Below are positions 57,075 to 64,000 of a DNA stretch of 64,000 bases, piece after piece; position 1 is the stretch's first letter, and each line of letters starts with the position of its first letter. The notes below the pieces were generated by a model. The model was not told where the DNA came from, did no database searches, and saw nothing but the letters and a program-made list of their open reading frames with translations. The translations under genes were made by a program, and so were the position numbers. Origin of the DNA: Bacillus pinisoli (GTDB taxonomy: Bacteria; Bacillota; Bacilli; Bacillales; SA4); the NCBI RefSeq assembly GCF_023036475.1, contig NZ_JAJQKI010000005.1:124001-188000 (forward strand), written 5' to 3'.

Positions 57075-57290
57075 ATGGCTAAAACACTACAATTACAATT
57101 TTTAAATCAGGAAAGTAAAGTTGTGTCCATTGGAATTGACAATCCGATTGAGCCTGTTGATACGGTAGCTCTAAACGCTGCGATGGATGCTGTTATTACG
57201 GCTAATGTTTTTACAACATCTGGCGGTGATCTAGTGAGTAAGCATGGCGCTCGTATTGTAGAGCGTAATGTCGCTGATATTATTCTATAA
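57075..57290 (+). CDS. DUF2922 family protein
   Basis: 71 residues from the ATG at 57075, with AAAGGAGG nine bases before it; a GTG directly upstream is an alternative start. TLQLQFLNQESKVVSIGIDN followed by VFTTSGGDLVSKHGARIVER is the DUF2922 pattern. The gene follows DUF1659 by 35 bases and precedes a hairpin and yvrJ. Two decayed copies of this gene lie at 52040-52325 and 49290-49430. Function unknown. Confidence 0.9.
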   Translation: MAKTLQLQFLNQESKVVSIGIDNPIEPVDTVALNAAMDAVITANVFTTSGGDLVSKHGARIVERNVADIIL

Positions 57291-57298
57291 AGAAGGCT

Positions 57299-57330
57299 TA
57301 GCACCAACTGAAGAGTTGGTGCTATCTTTT
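57299..57330 (+). terminator. Terminator between DUF2922 and yvrJ
   Basis: TAGCACCAACT-GAAG-AGTTGGTGCTA is a perfect 11-bp stem with a tetraloop and is followed by TCTTTTT. Its position between co-directional genes suggests reduced expression of yvrJ. Confidence 0.88.
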
Positions 57331-57352
57331 TAAAACGAAAGGAGGGATTCGT

Positions 57353-57508
57353 TTGGAGCAGCTTTTACCTTATATTAGTGAGGTCGGATTTCCGATTGTG
57401 GTAACGTTATATTTATTGCACCGGATTGAAGCCAAGCTTACCACGTTAAATGACTCAATCCAGGGACTTCCCGCTGAGTTGCGTGAACAGTTATATATGA
57501 TTAAATAG
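57353..57508 (+). CDS. yvrJ: YvrJ family small membrane protein
   Basis: 51 residues from a TTG start with GAAAGGAGGG upstream. One membrane helix (PYISEVGFPIVVTLYLLHRI) is followed by a short amphipathic tail, LTTLNDSIQGLPAELRE. This is the YvrJ pattern. In B. subtilis yvrJ lies beside the split sigma factor genes sigO and rsoA, and here too a sigma factor gene follows. Too short for the usual ORF cutoff. A good hairpin with T7 ends the unit at 57510-57537. Confidence 0.88.
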   Translation: MEQLLPYISEVGFPIVVTLYLLHRIEAKLTTLNDSIQGLPAELREQLYMIK

Positions 57509-57509
57509 G

Positions 57510-57537
57510 CCGAGCAGAGGAATCTGCCGGTTTTTTT
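57510..57537 (+). terminator. Terminator after yvrJ
   Basis: CCG-A-GCAGA pairs with TCTGC-CGG (one bulged A) around GGAA and is followed by seven T. A further hairpin GTTTCAGG / CCTGAAAC without T-run lies at about 57622-57650. Confidence 0.8.
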
Positions 57538-57740
57538 GTTGCAAAGAATGTGTATCATACACCTCATTCACCCTTCTTTTTTTCTCGCAAACTACAAGTT
57601 CCCCTAGGGAAAACTGCTAGTTTCAGGATGTTTTAATACCTGAAACTCCCAATACACCAAGATGAGTATTATTACTTTATCCATTACGATAATGTCACCG
57701 GCGGAATAAACGAAGAGCGCGCTTTTAGAAGGATCAAGTA

Positions 57741-58241
57741 TTGGTAGAGTTTTCATTTGAACAAGTGGTAGAGAAAGAATCATGGTTAATTAAAAGCGTT
57801 ATAAAGAATCTCCACATTTATAAGGAGTTAGATGATTATTATCAAGAAGGCTTAATCGGATTATGGGAGGCTTACCAGAGATATGATTCTAGTATCGGAG
57901 CGTCCTTTCGAACATTTGCCTACTATACCATTAGAGGTAAGCTCCTGACTCGGTTGAAAAAGCGGAAAAAGCAGGAGGATCGTGAGGCAACGTTATCTGA
58001 TGCAGTTACAGAAACCTTGATAGATGAATGGGCCAATCAGCCCTTTGAATTAGAAACCGTTCTTTCCTATTGTAGAGATTTAACTGAATCTCAGAGAAAG
58101 TGGGTACTAATGACCATTATAGAAGGTAAACGACCAAGAGAAATCGCTGAGGAAGAACAAGTGAGTATTGAGACCGTTAAATCTTGGCGTCGATATGCAC
58201 TCCAAAAAATGAGAAAAAATATGTCTATTGAATTAAACTAA
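57741..58241 (+). CDS. Sigma-70 family RNA polymerase sigma factor
   Basis: 166 residues from a TTG start with AGAAGGATC about nine bases upstream. Region 2 is seen at about residues 25-75 (DDYYQEGLIGLWEAYQRYD, then FRTFAYYTIRGKLLTRLKK). Region 4 follows at about 105-160 with the helix-turn-helix RPREIAEEEQVSIETVKSWR. No region 3 is present, so it is a small, ECF-like factor, as in B. subtilis SigI/SigO-type clusters beside yvrJ. No anti-sigma gene was seen. It may direct the upstream DUF1659-DUF2922-yvrJ genes (inference). Confidence 0.88.
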   Translation: MVEFSFEQVVEKESWLIKSVIKNLHIYKELDDYYQEGLIGLWEAYQRYDSSIGASFRTFAYYTIRGKLLTRLKKRKKQEDREATLSDAVTETLIDEWANQPFELETVLSYCRDLTESQRKWVLMTIIEGKRPREIAEEEQVSIETVKSWRRYALQKMRKNMSIELN

Positions 58242-58247
58242 ATATAA

Positions 58248-58282
58248 AAAACCTTCAAAGAGCTATACCCTTTGAAGGTTTT
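58248..58282. terminator. Bidirectional terminator between sigma factor and lipoprotein genes
   Basis: AAAACCTTCAAAG and CTTTGAAGGTTTT form a perfect 13-bp stem with A and T runs on both sides between convergent genes. Confidence 0.9.
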
Positions 58283-58301
58283 CCTAGTTTTTGATTCTAC
58301 C

Positions 58302-58979
58302 TTACTCAGGTGTAACCGTTGATAATATTGCCCACAGGCTCGGTCCAGCTCCTTCAGCTGCTTCTTTTTGCGGAAGGTGAATTGTATACAAGAATCCTTT
58401 ACCCTTTACTTCCTTTGCTACGTATAGAACAGTAGTAGAATTCTCCTTTCCAATTAGATAGAATTTTGCATCATGGAAGGATTCTAAATAATGGGCTGCT
58501 GGCTTTTCTTCTACGATATTCATGTCCTTTAAAGCAGTAAGTAATCTCTCTTTCAATTCATCATAATTTACAGCTTTGTCTAACACTTCAATACGGGCAA
58601 AAAATGATGAATCATAGTTCATTGTTACTACATCTTTACCAGGTTCTTCTTGGTCAAATGTGTAGTCGTCAAGCACATACAATGAGTATCCTAAACTGCT
58701 TTTTGTTAAAGTCGCATGACGTAATTCTTTTGACCCCTCTACTAGGACTTCTATTTCCTTTTCTGCAGGTAAAGGGGATTGGTTCGTTTCCTCACTCACT
58801 TCAGTAGTTTCATCATTTTTTTCAGTTTCCGTTACATCATCATTTTTTCCAGCATTACTATCTCCACTACCGTTAGTACTTGTGGTTATAGCTTGTTCTT
58901 CGTCCTGACTAATACTCGTGCCACAAGCCCCCAATAAAGCTACTATCATAACACTTACTAAAATCCATACTTTTTTCAT
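58302..58979 (-). CDS. Lipoprotein of unknown function
   Basis: 225 residues from the ATG at 58979, with AGGAG eight bases upstream; the longer frame start overlaps it. The lipobox LLGAC places the lipid cysteine at residue 19. A disordered, acidic Ser/Thr/Asn/Glu-rich linker to about residue 75 leads to a folded domain of about 145 residues (VEGSKELRHATLTKSSLGYS ... GFLYTIHLP). I do not recognise the family. It is convergent to the sigma factor gene. Confidence 0.82.
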   Translation of the reverse strand: MKKVWILVSVMIVALLGACGTSISQDEEQAITTSTNGSGDSNAGKNDDVTETEKNDETTEVSEETNQSPLPAEKEIEVLVEGSKELRHATLTKSSLGYSLYVLDDYTFDQEEPGKDVVTMNYDSSFFARIEVLDKAVNYDELKERLLTALKDMNIVEEKPAAHYLESFHDAKFYLIGKENSTTVLYVAKEVKGKGFLYTIHLPQKEAAEGAGPSLWAILSTVTPE

Positions 58980-59298
58980 GTTCTTCACTCCTATGTTTTT
59001 CTTCATTCCTACTCATACGACGAAAGATTTTTGATAATGTTACAAGGATCAATTATTTTTTGATCTTTAGAAATTATTTTCAACCATTGAAAAAGAATAG
59101 TATGATCTCTCATAAGGTGATAAAATTTAAATGAAATATACGATCACTTTTAGCGGAGGTTGTTGCCGGCGGTTCATCCCTTTCTCCTTCTATGCCCCAC
59201 TGGATAAGGGAAAGATTAAAATGAAAAAACGTTTTTACTAATTCCTCTTATTATTTTCTTTTACTATAAACATTTCATTCTAAAGAGGTCGATGAACG

Positions 59299-59955
59299 TT
59301 GAGTATGGATGCTAAAGATTTATCCATGAAAGAACAAACCATTTTTAATCACAGTGGAAATAAAATTATCACAGAAGACCGTGTCGTAAAGATTATTGCC
59401 AAGGTAGAAGAACCTTTAGTGGTCGTTCTAGGCAATGTATTAAGCGATGAAGAGTGCGATGAGCTTATTCGTTTATCTCAAGATAGAATGGAGCGCTCAA
59501 AGGTAGGATCGGTCCGCGCAGTCAATGAACTCCGAACAAGTAGTAGTGTCTTTTTGCCAGAAGATGAAAGTGATGTCGTGACGAGAGTGGAGAAGCGAAT
59601 CTCTCAAATTATGAATATACCGGTAGAACACGGGGAAGGGCTACAAATACTAAACTATCAAATTGGCCAAGAATATAAAGCACATTTTGACTTCTTTACT
59701 TCGGCTAGTAAAGTAGTGAAAAATCCAAGAATCAGTACAATGGTGATGTACCTGAATGATGTGGAGGAAGGTGGGGAAACGTACTTCCCTGAACTTAAGC
59801 TCTATGTCTCCCCACAAAAGGGAATGGCCGTTTATTTTGAATACTTTTACGATGATCAAACATTAAATGATCTAACCTTGCATGGTGGAGCACCTGTTAT
59901 TGTTGGTGATAAGTGGGCTGCGACACAGTGGATGAGAAGGCAGAGAACGAAGTAA
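59299..59955 (+). CDS. Prolyl 4-hydroxylase, 2-oxoglutarate/Fe(II) dependent
   Basis: 218 residues from a TTG start (an ATG two codons on is the alternative; the ribosome site GAGG fits the TTG better). It closely resembles the remembered B. anthracis prolyl 4-hydroxylase. Iron ligands H129, D131 (KAHFDFF) and H195 (LTLHGGAP) and the 2-oxoglutarate-binding K205 (GDKWAATQW) are present. It hydroxylates peptidyl proline; in bacilli the natural target is uncertain, though collagen-like or elongation-factor proteins have been considered. A hairpin terminator overlaps the stop. Confidence 0.94.
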   Translation: MSMDAKDLSMKEQTIFNHSGNKIITEDRVVKIIAKVEEPLVVVLGNVLSDEECDELIRLSQDRMERSKVGSVRAVNELRTSSSVFLPEDESDVVTRVEKRISQIMNIPVEHGEGLQILNYQIGQEYKAHFDFFTSASKVVKNPRISTMVMYLNDVEEGGETYFPELKLYVSPQKGMAVYFEYFYDDQTLNDLTLHGGAPVIVGDKWAATQWMRRQRTK

Positions 59956-59980
59956 AGCATGGGATGCTCCCATGCTTTTT
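59954..59980 (+). terminator. Terminator after the prolyl hydroxylase gene
   Basis: AAAGCATGGGA-TGC-TCCCATGCTTT is followed by TTATATT and begins within the stop codon. Confidence 0.88.
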
Positions 59981-60026
59981 ATATTTGCATCTTTTATAAG
60001 ATTATCAACCCTTAAACATTCAAAAT

Positions 60027-60893
60027 TCATTGCGGTTTTAGTTCTACTGTAATTGCTTGGCTTCCCATTTGTTCCCAAGCATGTATAAAGTCAGTTAAAG
60101 GCTCTTTTTTGTTCTTCTCGCCAGATAACGGATCATTAAAATAGACATAATTCTCATCATATCCAGTAACCAAAACAGAGTGTTCGCGGTACGTAATTCT
60201 TACTCTTCCTGTTGGTGTTTCCCATTCTTGAAAAGAATTTGCCCCCAGCACTTTAAAGGTAGCATTAGTTATGATCCAAACTGGATTTCCATTAGATAAA
60301 AAAAACTTTAAATACTCAAAATCACTTCCAGTAATATCAAGTATTTCTCCTGGTAAATATTGTTCAGCTAACTCTCTTATTGGCTCGTGATATACTCCAT
60401 AACCTGGCTTGTTCAAATTATACATATCCCCAACAAATCCATCATTCGGATTACCAAAATAAATTTTGTTCTCTTTTCTCCTATAGAGAGTGGTATCTTT
60501 TTTTATCCGCTCAGCTAGCTCCAATTTATTGGTATTGATCCCTTTATACTGTAACAGCATTGCTAAACTTGTAACTTCACATCCACGTGGTAGTTCTGGA
60601 TATTGCTTAATTATCGGTGCATCAATTAATACCTGGCCTTTTATTAGGGGTTCTTCTGTAAATTGTTCATCGTCTACACTTTCTAAAGCAAGAGTCTCTA
60701 TATTTGTTTTTTTATGTAAGGTATTAAAGTAAGTATGCGCCTCCATCCAAAACAAAAAAGTGAAGAGAAGCACAAATCCTATATTATATAGAAAAGCTAT
60801 GCGCACAAACATAGGCTTAACCCTACCAGACAAAAGATGATAAGTTAAAAGGAGGATCAGCACAGCAAGTACAACCATAATAACTATAGACAT
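60027..60893 (-). CDS. Membrane-anchored C39-like cysteine peptidase
   Basis: 288 residues. Two membrane helices at about 2-22 and 33-51 are followed by an outside peptidase_C39_2 domain. The probable nucleophile is C105 in LPRGCEVTSLAML. The matching histidine lies in REHSVLVTGYDENYVYFNDP, where the aspartate is also found. The family is papain-like and common in Bacillus, but substrates are unknown. It lies just upstream of a VanY-type lipoprotein gene in the reverse direction of the hydroxylase, so a wall function is plausible. Confidence 0.88.
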   Translation of the reverse strand: MSIVIMVVLAVLILLLTYHLLSGRVKPMFVRIAFLYNIGFVLLFTFLFWMEAHTYFNTLHKKTNIETLALESVDDEQFTEEPLIKGQVLIDAPIIKQYPELPRGCEVTSLAMLLQYKGINTNKLELAERIKKDTTLYRRKENKIYFGNPNDGFVGDMYNLNKPGYGVYHEPIRELAEQYLPGEILDITGSDFEYLKFFLSNGNPVWIITNATFKVLGANSFQEWETPTGRVRITYREHSVLVTGYDENYVYFNDPLSGEKNKKEPLTDFIHAWEQMGSQAITVELKPQ

Positions 60894-60947
60894 AGAATCA
60901 CCCCAATTTAGGCATTTGACCTTTACAACAACTTAAAGACTACTTTG

Positions 60948-61745
60948 TTAGTTTTGCTTACTTTTAACTACCTGTTCCAATACAAGATCATTTGTAAATA
61001 GATAATCGGCCACTTCTTTTCCAACATACCTAATATGCCAAGGTTCATAATGATAACCTGTCAACAAATCTTTATCACGAGGATATCTTATAATAAATCC
61101 AAATCGATGAGCATTTTCTTCTAACCATTTCCCTTCTATTGTATCACCAAATTCCTCCGTTATTTTTAAGCCCACTGAATTACTAGTTACATCAAGTGCC
61201 AATCCAAGCTGATGCTCGCTTTGGCCTGGCAATGCAACATATAGAGCAGCTTCTTCAACACCTACCTTAGCAACTTCATGTTCATAAATAGACTTTTGTC
61301 TAACATATGACCTATAACCAGAGACGGCCAAAAGCTGTATTCCCTCTTTCTCAGCCTCACTGAATAATTGCTCAATGGGTTGAATTACTTCCTTTCTCAG
61401 GAATCTTTTATCTATAACTTCTTCAAAAGTAAAAGGTATATCAGGAGCCATTAAATCAGAAGGTACATATTCGCTCGGTAATGTGTTTTCCCTATTTACA
61501 AGTGAATATATATTCTCGGGATTCTCAATAATTGCTACACCATCTACTAACTTCGTTGCTGTATATACTTCTGGAGCCGCACTCTTACGTTCCTTAGACA
61601 AGCCGTTGCTTGTAGATTCATTCTTTTTTTTATTAGAATCTTCTTCACCGCTTCCTGCCTCTTCTTCTTCGTTAACCTTACTAATATCATAATTAGCACA
61701 CGCAGCTAAAAGTATTAATAAACAAATGTATAATCCCTTTCGCAT
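60948..61745 (-). CDS. D-alanyl-D-alanine carboxypeptidase, VanY/LdcB type lipoprotein
   Basis: 265 residues. The signal peptide ends with the lipobox LAAC (lipid Cys16), followed by an acidic, Ser/Asn/Lys-rich linker. The M15B peptidase domain occupies about residues 100-260, with SGYRSYVRQ, the zinc-binding SEHQLGLALDV (H and D) and the catalytic EPWHIRYVG. It should trim the D-Ala or L,D-stem of peptidoglycan outside the cell. It lies about 55 bases above the C39-like gene and may be co-transcribed with it. A pair of direct repeats lies between it and asnB. Confidence 0.93.
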   Translation of the reverse strand: MRKGLYICLLILLAACANYDISKVNEEEEAGSGEEDSNKKKNESTSNGLSKERKSAAPEVYTATKLVDGVAIIENPENIYSLVNRENTLPSEYVPSDLMAPDIPFTFEEVIDKRFLRKEVIQPIEQLFSEAEKEGIQLLAVSGYRSYVRQKSIYEHEVAKVGVEEAALYVALPGQSEHQLGLALDVTSNSVGLKITEEFGDTIEGKWLEENAHRFGFIIRYPRDKDLLTGYHYEPWHIRYVGKEVADYLFTNDLVLEQVVKSKQN

Positions 61746-61805
61746 AATAAAACCTCCAGAATGACTTAGCTATTTTACTAAATGGACAACTATATAAAAA
61801 TATTG

Positions 61806-61847
61806 AAGGACTTTTGTATCATATTAAAGGACTTTTGTATCAAATTC
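61806..61847. repeat. Two direct repeats, period 21, upstream of asnB
   Basis: AAGGACTTTTGTATCA occurs at 61806-61821 and again at 61827-61842, with 20 of 21 bases matching. The 21-base period is two helical turns, which suits cooperative binding of a regulator. It lies between the divergent vanY-like and asnB genes. Confidence 0.6.
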
Positions 61848-61951
61848 CATTTACAATTTTACATTATATATTATATGATTTATAAGACATATTCTTACAG
61901 AATAATATAAAAAACGACATTATAAAATAAAAAGAGGTAGGTGAAAGTCCC

Positions 61952-63844
61952 ATGTGTGGATTTATTGGTTGTTTCCATGAGACTTCTAATCAACAAAGTA
62001 ATCAGTTTCAAAACTTATTTAAGGAAATGAATAATACCATTACTCACAGAGGGCCCGATGATTCGGGTTACTTTTATGATAACCATATTAGTTTTGGTTT
62101 TAGACGCTTAAGTATTATCGATATTGAAAATGGACATCAACCATTGTCATATGAGAATAGTCGCTATTGGATTATTTTCAACGGGGAGATTTATAACCAT
62201 ATTGAGCTTAGAAACGAGTTAATAGAAAAAGGGTTTATATTCGAGACAAGTTCAGATACAGAAGTGATTATTGCTCTCTATAGTCTCCTAAAAGAACAAA
62301 CCCCCACAAAGTTAAGAGGGATGTTTGCTTTCGTTATATGGGACAAGCAGGAAGAGATCCTTTTTGGAGCCAGAGATCAATTTGGTATTAAACCATTCTT
62401 CTATTCAGAAAACATAGACAGGACGTACTTTGCATCTGAGAAGAAAAGTATCCTTTTAGCACAACAAAATAACATTATTAACGCTGATGCCTTAGACCAC
62501 TACCTGACATTCCAATACGTGCCTGAGCCGGAGACTATGACCGACGGCATTAAAAAGCTATTGCCTGGTCATTACTTCACAAAAAAAATCGGTGATAAAA
62601 TGGTGATCCACCGTTATTGGAAAGCTTCTTTTGCACCAGTCAATTCTACAGAAACAGAACTGGTCAAGGAGATTCGTGATGTACTTTATGACTCAGTAAA
62701 AGTTCATATGCGTAGTGATGTCCCTGTTGGTTCTTTCTTATCTGGAGGGATTGACTCTTCTATTATTGCTTCTATAGCAAGAGAGTATAACCCTACTATT
62801 AAAACCTTCTCTGTTGGGTTTGAACGAAATGGATTTAGTGAAGTTGATGTAGCAAAAGAAACCGCAGACAAACTAAATATTGAAAATATTAGCTATATTA
62901 TTAAACCTGAAGAGTATATTGCGGAACTACCTAAAATTATTTGGCATTTTGATGATCCATTGGCAGATCCTGCAGCTGTACCTCTCTATTTTGTTGCTAG
63001 AGAAGCTAGTAAGCATGTAAAAGTAGTCCTCTCGGGTGAAGGTGCCGATGAATTATTTGGTGGATATAATATCTATCGTGAACCGCAAGACCTAGCCTCT
63101 TTGACTAAGCTGCCAACAAGCATTAAGCAAATATTAAAAAACATCTCTACGCTAATCCCGGAAGGTGTAAAAGGAAAAAGCTTTCTAGAGCGTGGATGCA
63201 CTCCTATGCAAGATCGCTATATAGGCAATGCTAAAATGTTCAGCGAAAAGGAAAAAGAACACCTATACAAATGGTACAATTCAAGCATTAGCTTCCTTGA
63301 TATTACGAAACCATTCTATGATGAAGCAATGGACTATGAACCAGTTACACAAATGCAATATCTAGATATTCACACTTGGCTTCGGGGAGATATTCTCTTA
63401 AAAGCAGATAAAATGACAATGGCTCATTCATTAGAACTACGTGTACCATTTTTAGATACAGAGGTATTTAAAGTTGCTTCTAAGATTGGGGCAGAGTTAA
63501 AAACTGCTAATCTTACCACAAAGTACATCTTGCGTAAAGCAGCAGAAGGAGTTGTACCGGATCACGTCTTAACCCGGAAGAAACTCGGATTTCCAGTTCC
63601 AATTCGCCATTGGTTGAAAGATGAAATGTATGACTGGGCTCTTAATGTGATTAAAGAAAGTCAAACTGATCATTTATTCAATAAAAACGTAATACTCGAA
63701 CTATTAGAGCAACATTGTAGAGGCAATGGAGATCACAGTCGAAAGATATGGACAGTGTTAGTATTTATGATCTGGCATCAGGTCTATATAGAAAAGAAGT
63801 ATAGTTTTCAGGAAGCTACAAGAGAAGAACTTATTACAAACTAA
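61952..63844 (+). CDS. asnB: Asparagine synthetase (glutamine-hydrolysing)
   Basis: 630 residues. The N-terminal glutaminase domain has the nucleophile Cys2 (MCGFIGC), THRGPDDSG and NGEIYNH. The C-terminal synthetase domain has the pyrophosphate loop LSGGIDSS and VVLSGEGADELFGGYN. It makes asparagine from aspartate and glutamine with ATP; some members in glycan clusters amidate uronic acids or peptides. It resembles AsnB/AsnO of Bacillus. A GAGGTAGGTG ribosome site precedes the ATG. A hairpin terminator is shared with the convergent VOC gene. Confidence 0.94.
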   Translation: MCGFIGCFHETSNQQSNQFQNLFKEMNNTITHRGPDDSGYFYDNHISFGFRRLSIIDIENGHQPLSYENSRYWIIFNGEIYNHIELRNELIEKGFIFETSSDTEVIIALYSLLKEQTPTKLRGMFAFVIWDKQEEILFGARDQFGIKPFFYSENIDRTYFASEKKSILLAQQNNIINADALDHYLTFQYVPEPETMTDGIKKLLPGHYFTKKIGDKMVIHRYWKASFAPVNSTETELVKEIRDVLYDSVKVHMRSDVPVGSFLSGGIDSSIIASIAREYNPTIKTFSVGFERNGFSEVDVAKETADKLNIENISYIIKPEEYIAELPKIIWHFDDPLADPAAVPLYFVAREASKHVKVVLSGEGADELFGGYNIYREPQDLASLTKLPTSIKQILKNISTLIPEGVKGKSFLERGCTPMQDRYIGNAKMFSEKEKEHLYKWYNSSISFLDITKPFYDEAMDYEPVTQMQYLDIHTWLRGDILLKADKMTMAHSLELRVPFLDTEVFKVASKIGAELKTANLTTKYILRKAAEGVVPDHVLTRKKLGFPVPIRHWLKDEMYDWALNVIKESQTDHLFNKNVILELLEQHCRGNGDHSRKIWTVLVFMIWHQVYIEKKYSFQEATREELITN

Positions 63845-63850
63845 CAGATG

Positions 63851-63895
63851 AAAAGCTCTACTACTTCACTTCGGTAAAGTGTGGAGCTTTTCTTT
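63851..63895. terminator. Terminator shared by asnB and the VOC gene
   Basis: GAAAAGCTC and GAGCTTTTC pair around an inner stem and are followed by TTTTTC on the plus strand; the stop of the convergent gene lies within it. Confidence 0.8.
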
Positions 63896-64000
63896 TTCAT
63901 CACTTAATAGAAACTCTACCGCTTCCTCCAGGTCCCCCACTTCAAAAGCCAAATGGCGTAATCCCGCTGCTTCTGGAAAGCTGGGCCTCTGTTTCGGATT
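63866..64000 (-). CDS. VOC (glyoxalase/dioxygenase fold) protein, 3' part only
   Basis: The last 44 residues of a protein cut by the window edge. RPSFPEAAGLRHLAFEVGDL is the usual C-terminal VOC half-motif, with the metal-binding histidine in GLRHLAFEV. These proteins include lactoylglutathione lyase-like enzymes and antibiotic resistance proteins. The substrate cannot be told. The frame is open to the edge. Confidence 0.8.
   Translation of the reverse strand, partial: NPKQRPSFPEAAGLRHLAFEVGDLEEAVEFLLSDEKEKLHTLPK

Noticed and set aside
1..64000. CRISPR arrays, rRNA, tRNA and transposase genes
   Set aside because: None was seen: no regularly spaced repeats, no rRNA-like or cloverleaf-like sequence and no DDE or HUH transposase frame.

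Overview
The window is AT-rich and consistent with a spore-forming, S-layer-bearing member of the Bacillaceae. The evidence is degS-yvyE-lytR-tagO gene order as in Bacillus, strong AGGAGG ribosome sites, TTG/GTG starts, Bacillus-type lipoproteins and five proteins with S-layer homology (SLH) domains. No rRNA, tRNA, CRISPR array or intact insertion sequence was seen. Genus is inference only.

Layout. 1-4308: truncated degS, yvyE, a LytR-CpsA-Psr (LCP) ligase and a first TagO-type transferase. 4592-14109: secreted wall proteins, namely a GH18-SLH protein, an SLH protein, an M14 carboxypeptidase on stalk domains, a lipoprotein, a subtilase-SLH and a GH73-SLH autolysin. 14210-20628: an operon tagA / MOP-type flippase / second tagO / DUF5693 / csaB, which fits synthesis, flipping and pyruvylation of the secondary cell wall polymer (SCWP) that SLH domains bind. 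20756-24697: a gutted mnaA, a decayed LysM gene, a lipoprotein and two L,D-transpeptidases with stalk domains. 24925-29004: DUF4127, galU and a second LCP ligase. 29095-29490: a probable group II intron 5' remnant. 30289-44601: a minus-strand glycan locus with mnaA/wecB, tagH, tagG, wecC, DUF6270, a glucuronyl C5-epimerase homologue, four glycosyltransferases and an FkbM methyltransferase fused to a very long coiled coil. 45303-54365: a gene-poor, decaying region with small membrane proteins, an SLH protein, a lipoprotein, galE and several pseudogene fragments. 55135-58241: a transporter and the DUF1659-DUF2922-YvrJ-sigma factor cluster. 58302-64000: a lipoprotein, prolyl 4-hydroxylase, C39-like peptidase, VanY-type lipoprotein, asparagine synthetase and the end of a VOC protein.

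How the genes fit together. TagO adds GlcNAc-P to undecaprenyl phosphate, TagA adds ManNAc, CsaB pyruvylates, the flippase moves the product out, LCP proteins attach it to peptidoglycan, and SLH enzymes dock on it. The 30-44 kb locus appears to build a second, ABC-exported polymer containing ManNAcA (WecB plus WecC), possibly C5-epimerised and O-methylated. The methyltransferase/coiled-coil protein next to an ABC exporter recalls the WbdD molecular ruler of Gram-negative O-antigen systems. This is the best candidate for an undescribed system here.

A second theme is duplication followed by decay: mnaA (one intact, one with an exact 117-codon deletion), galE plus a small membrane protein (each copy retains the opposite gene), and DUF2922-hairpin-YvrJ (one intact, two remnants).
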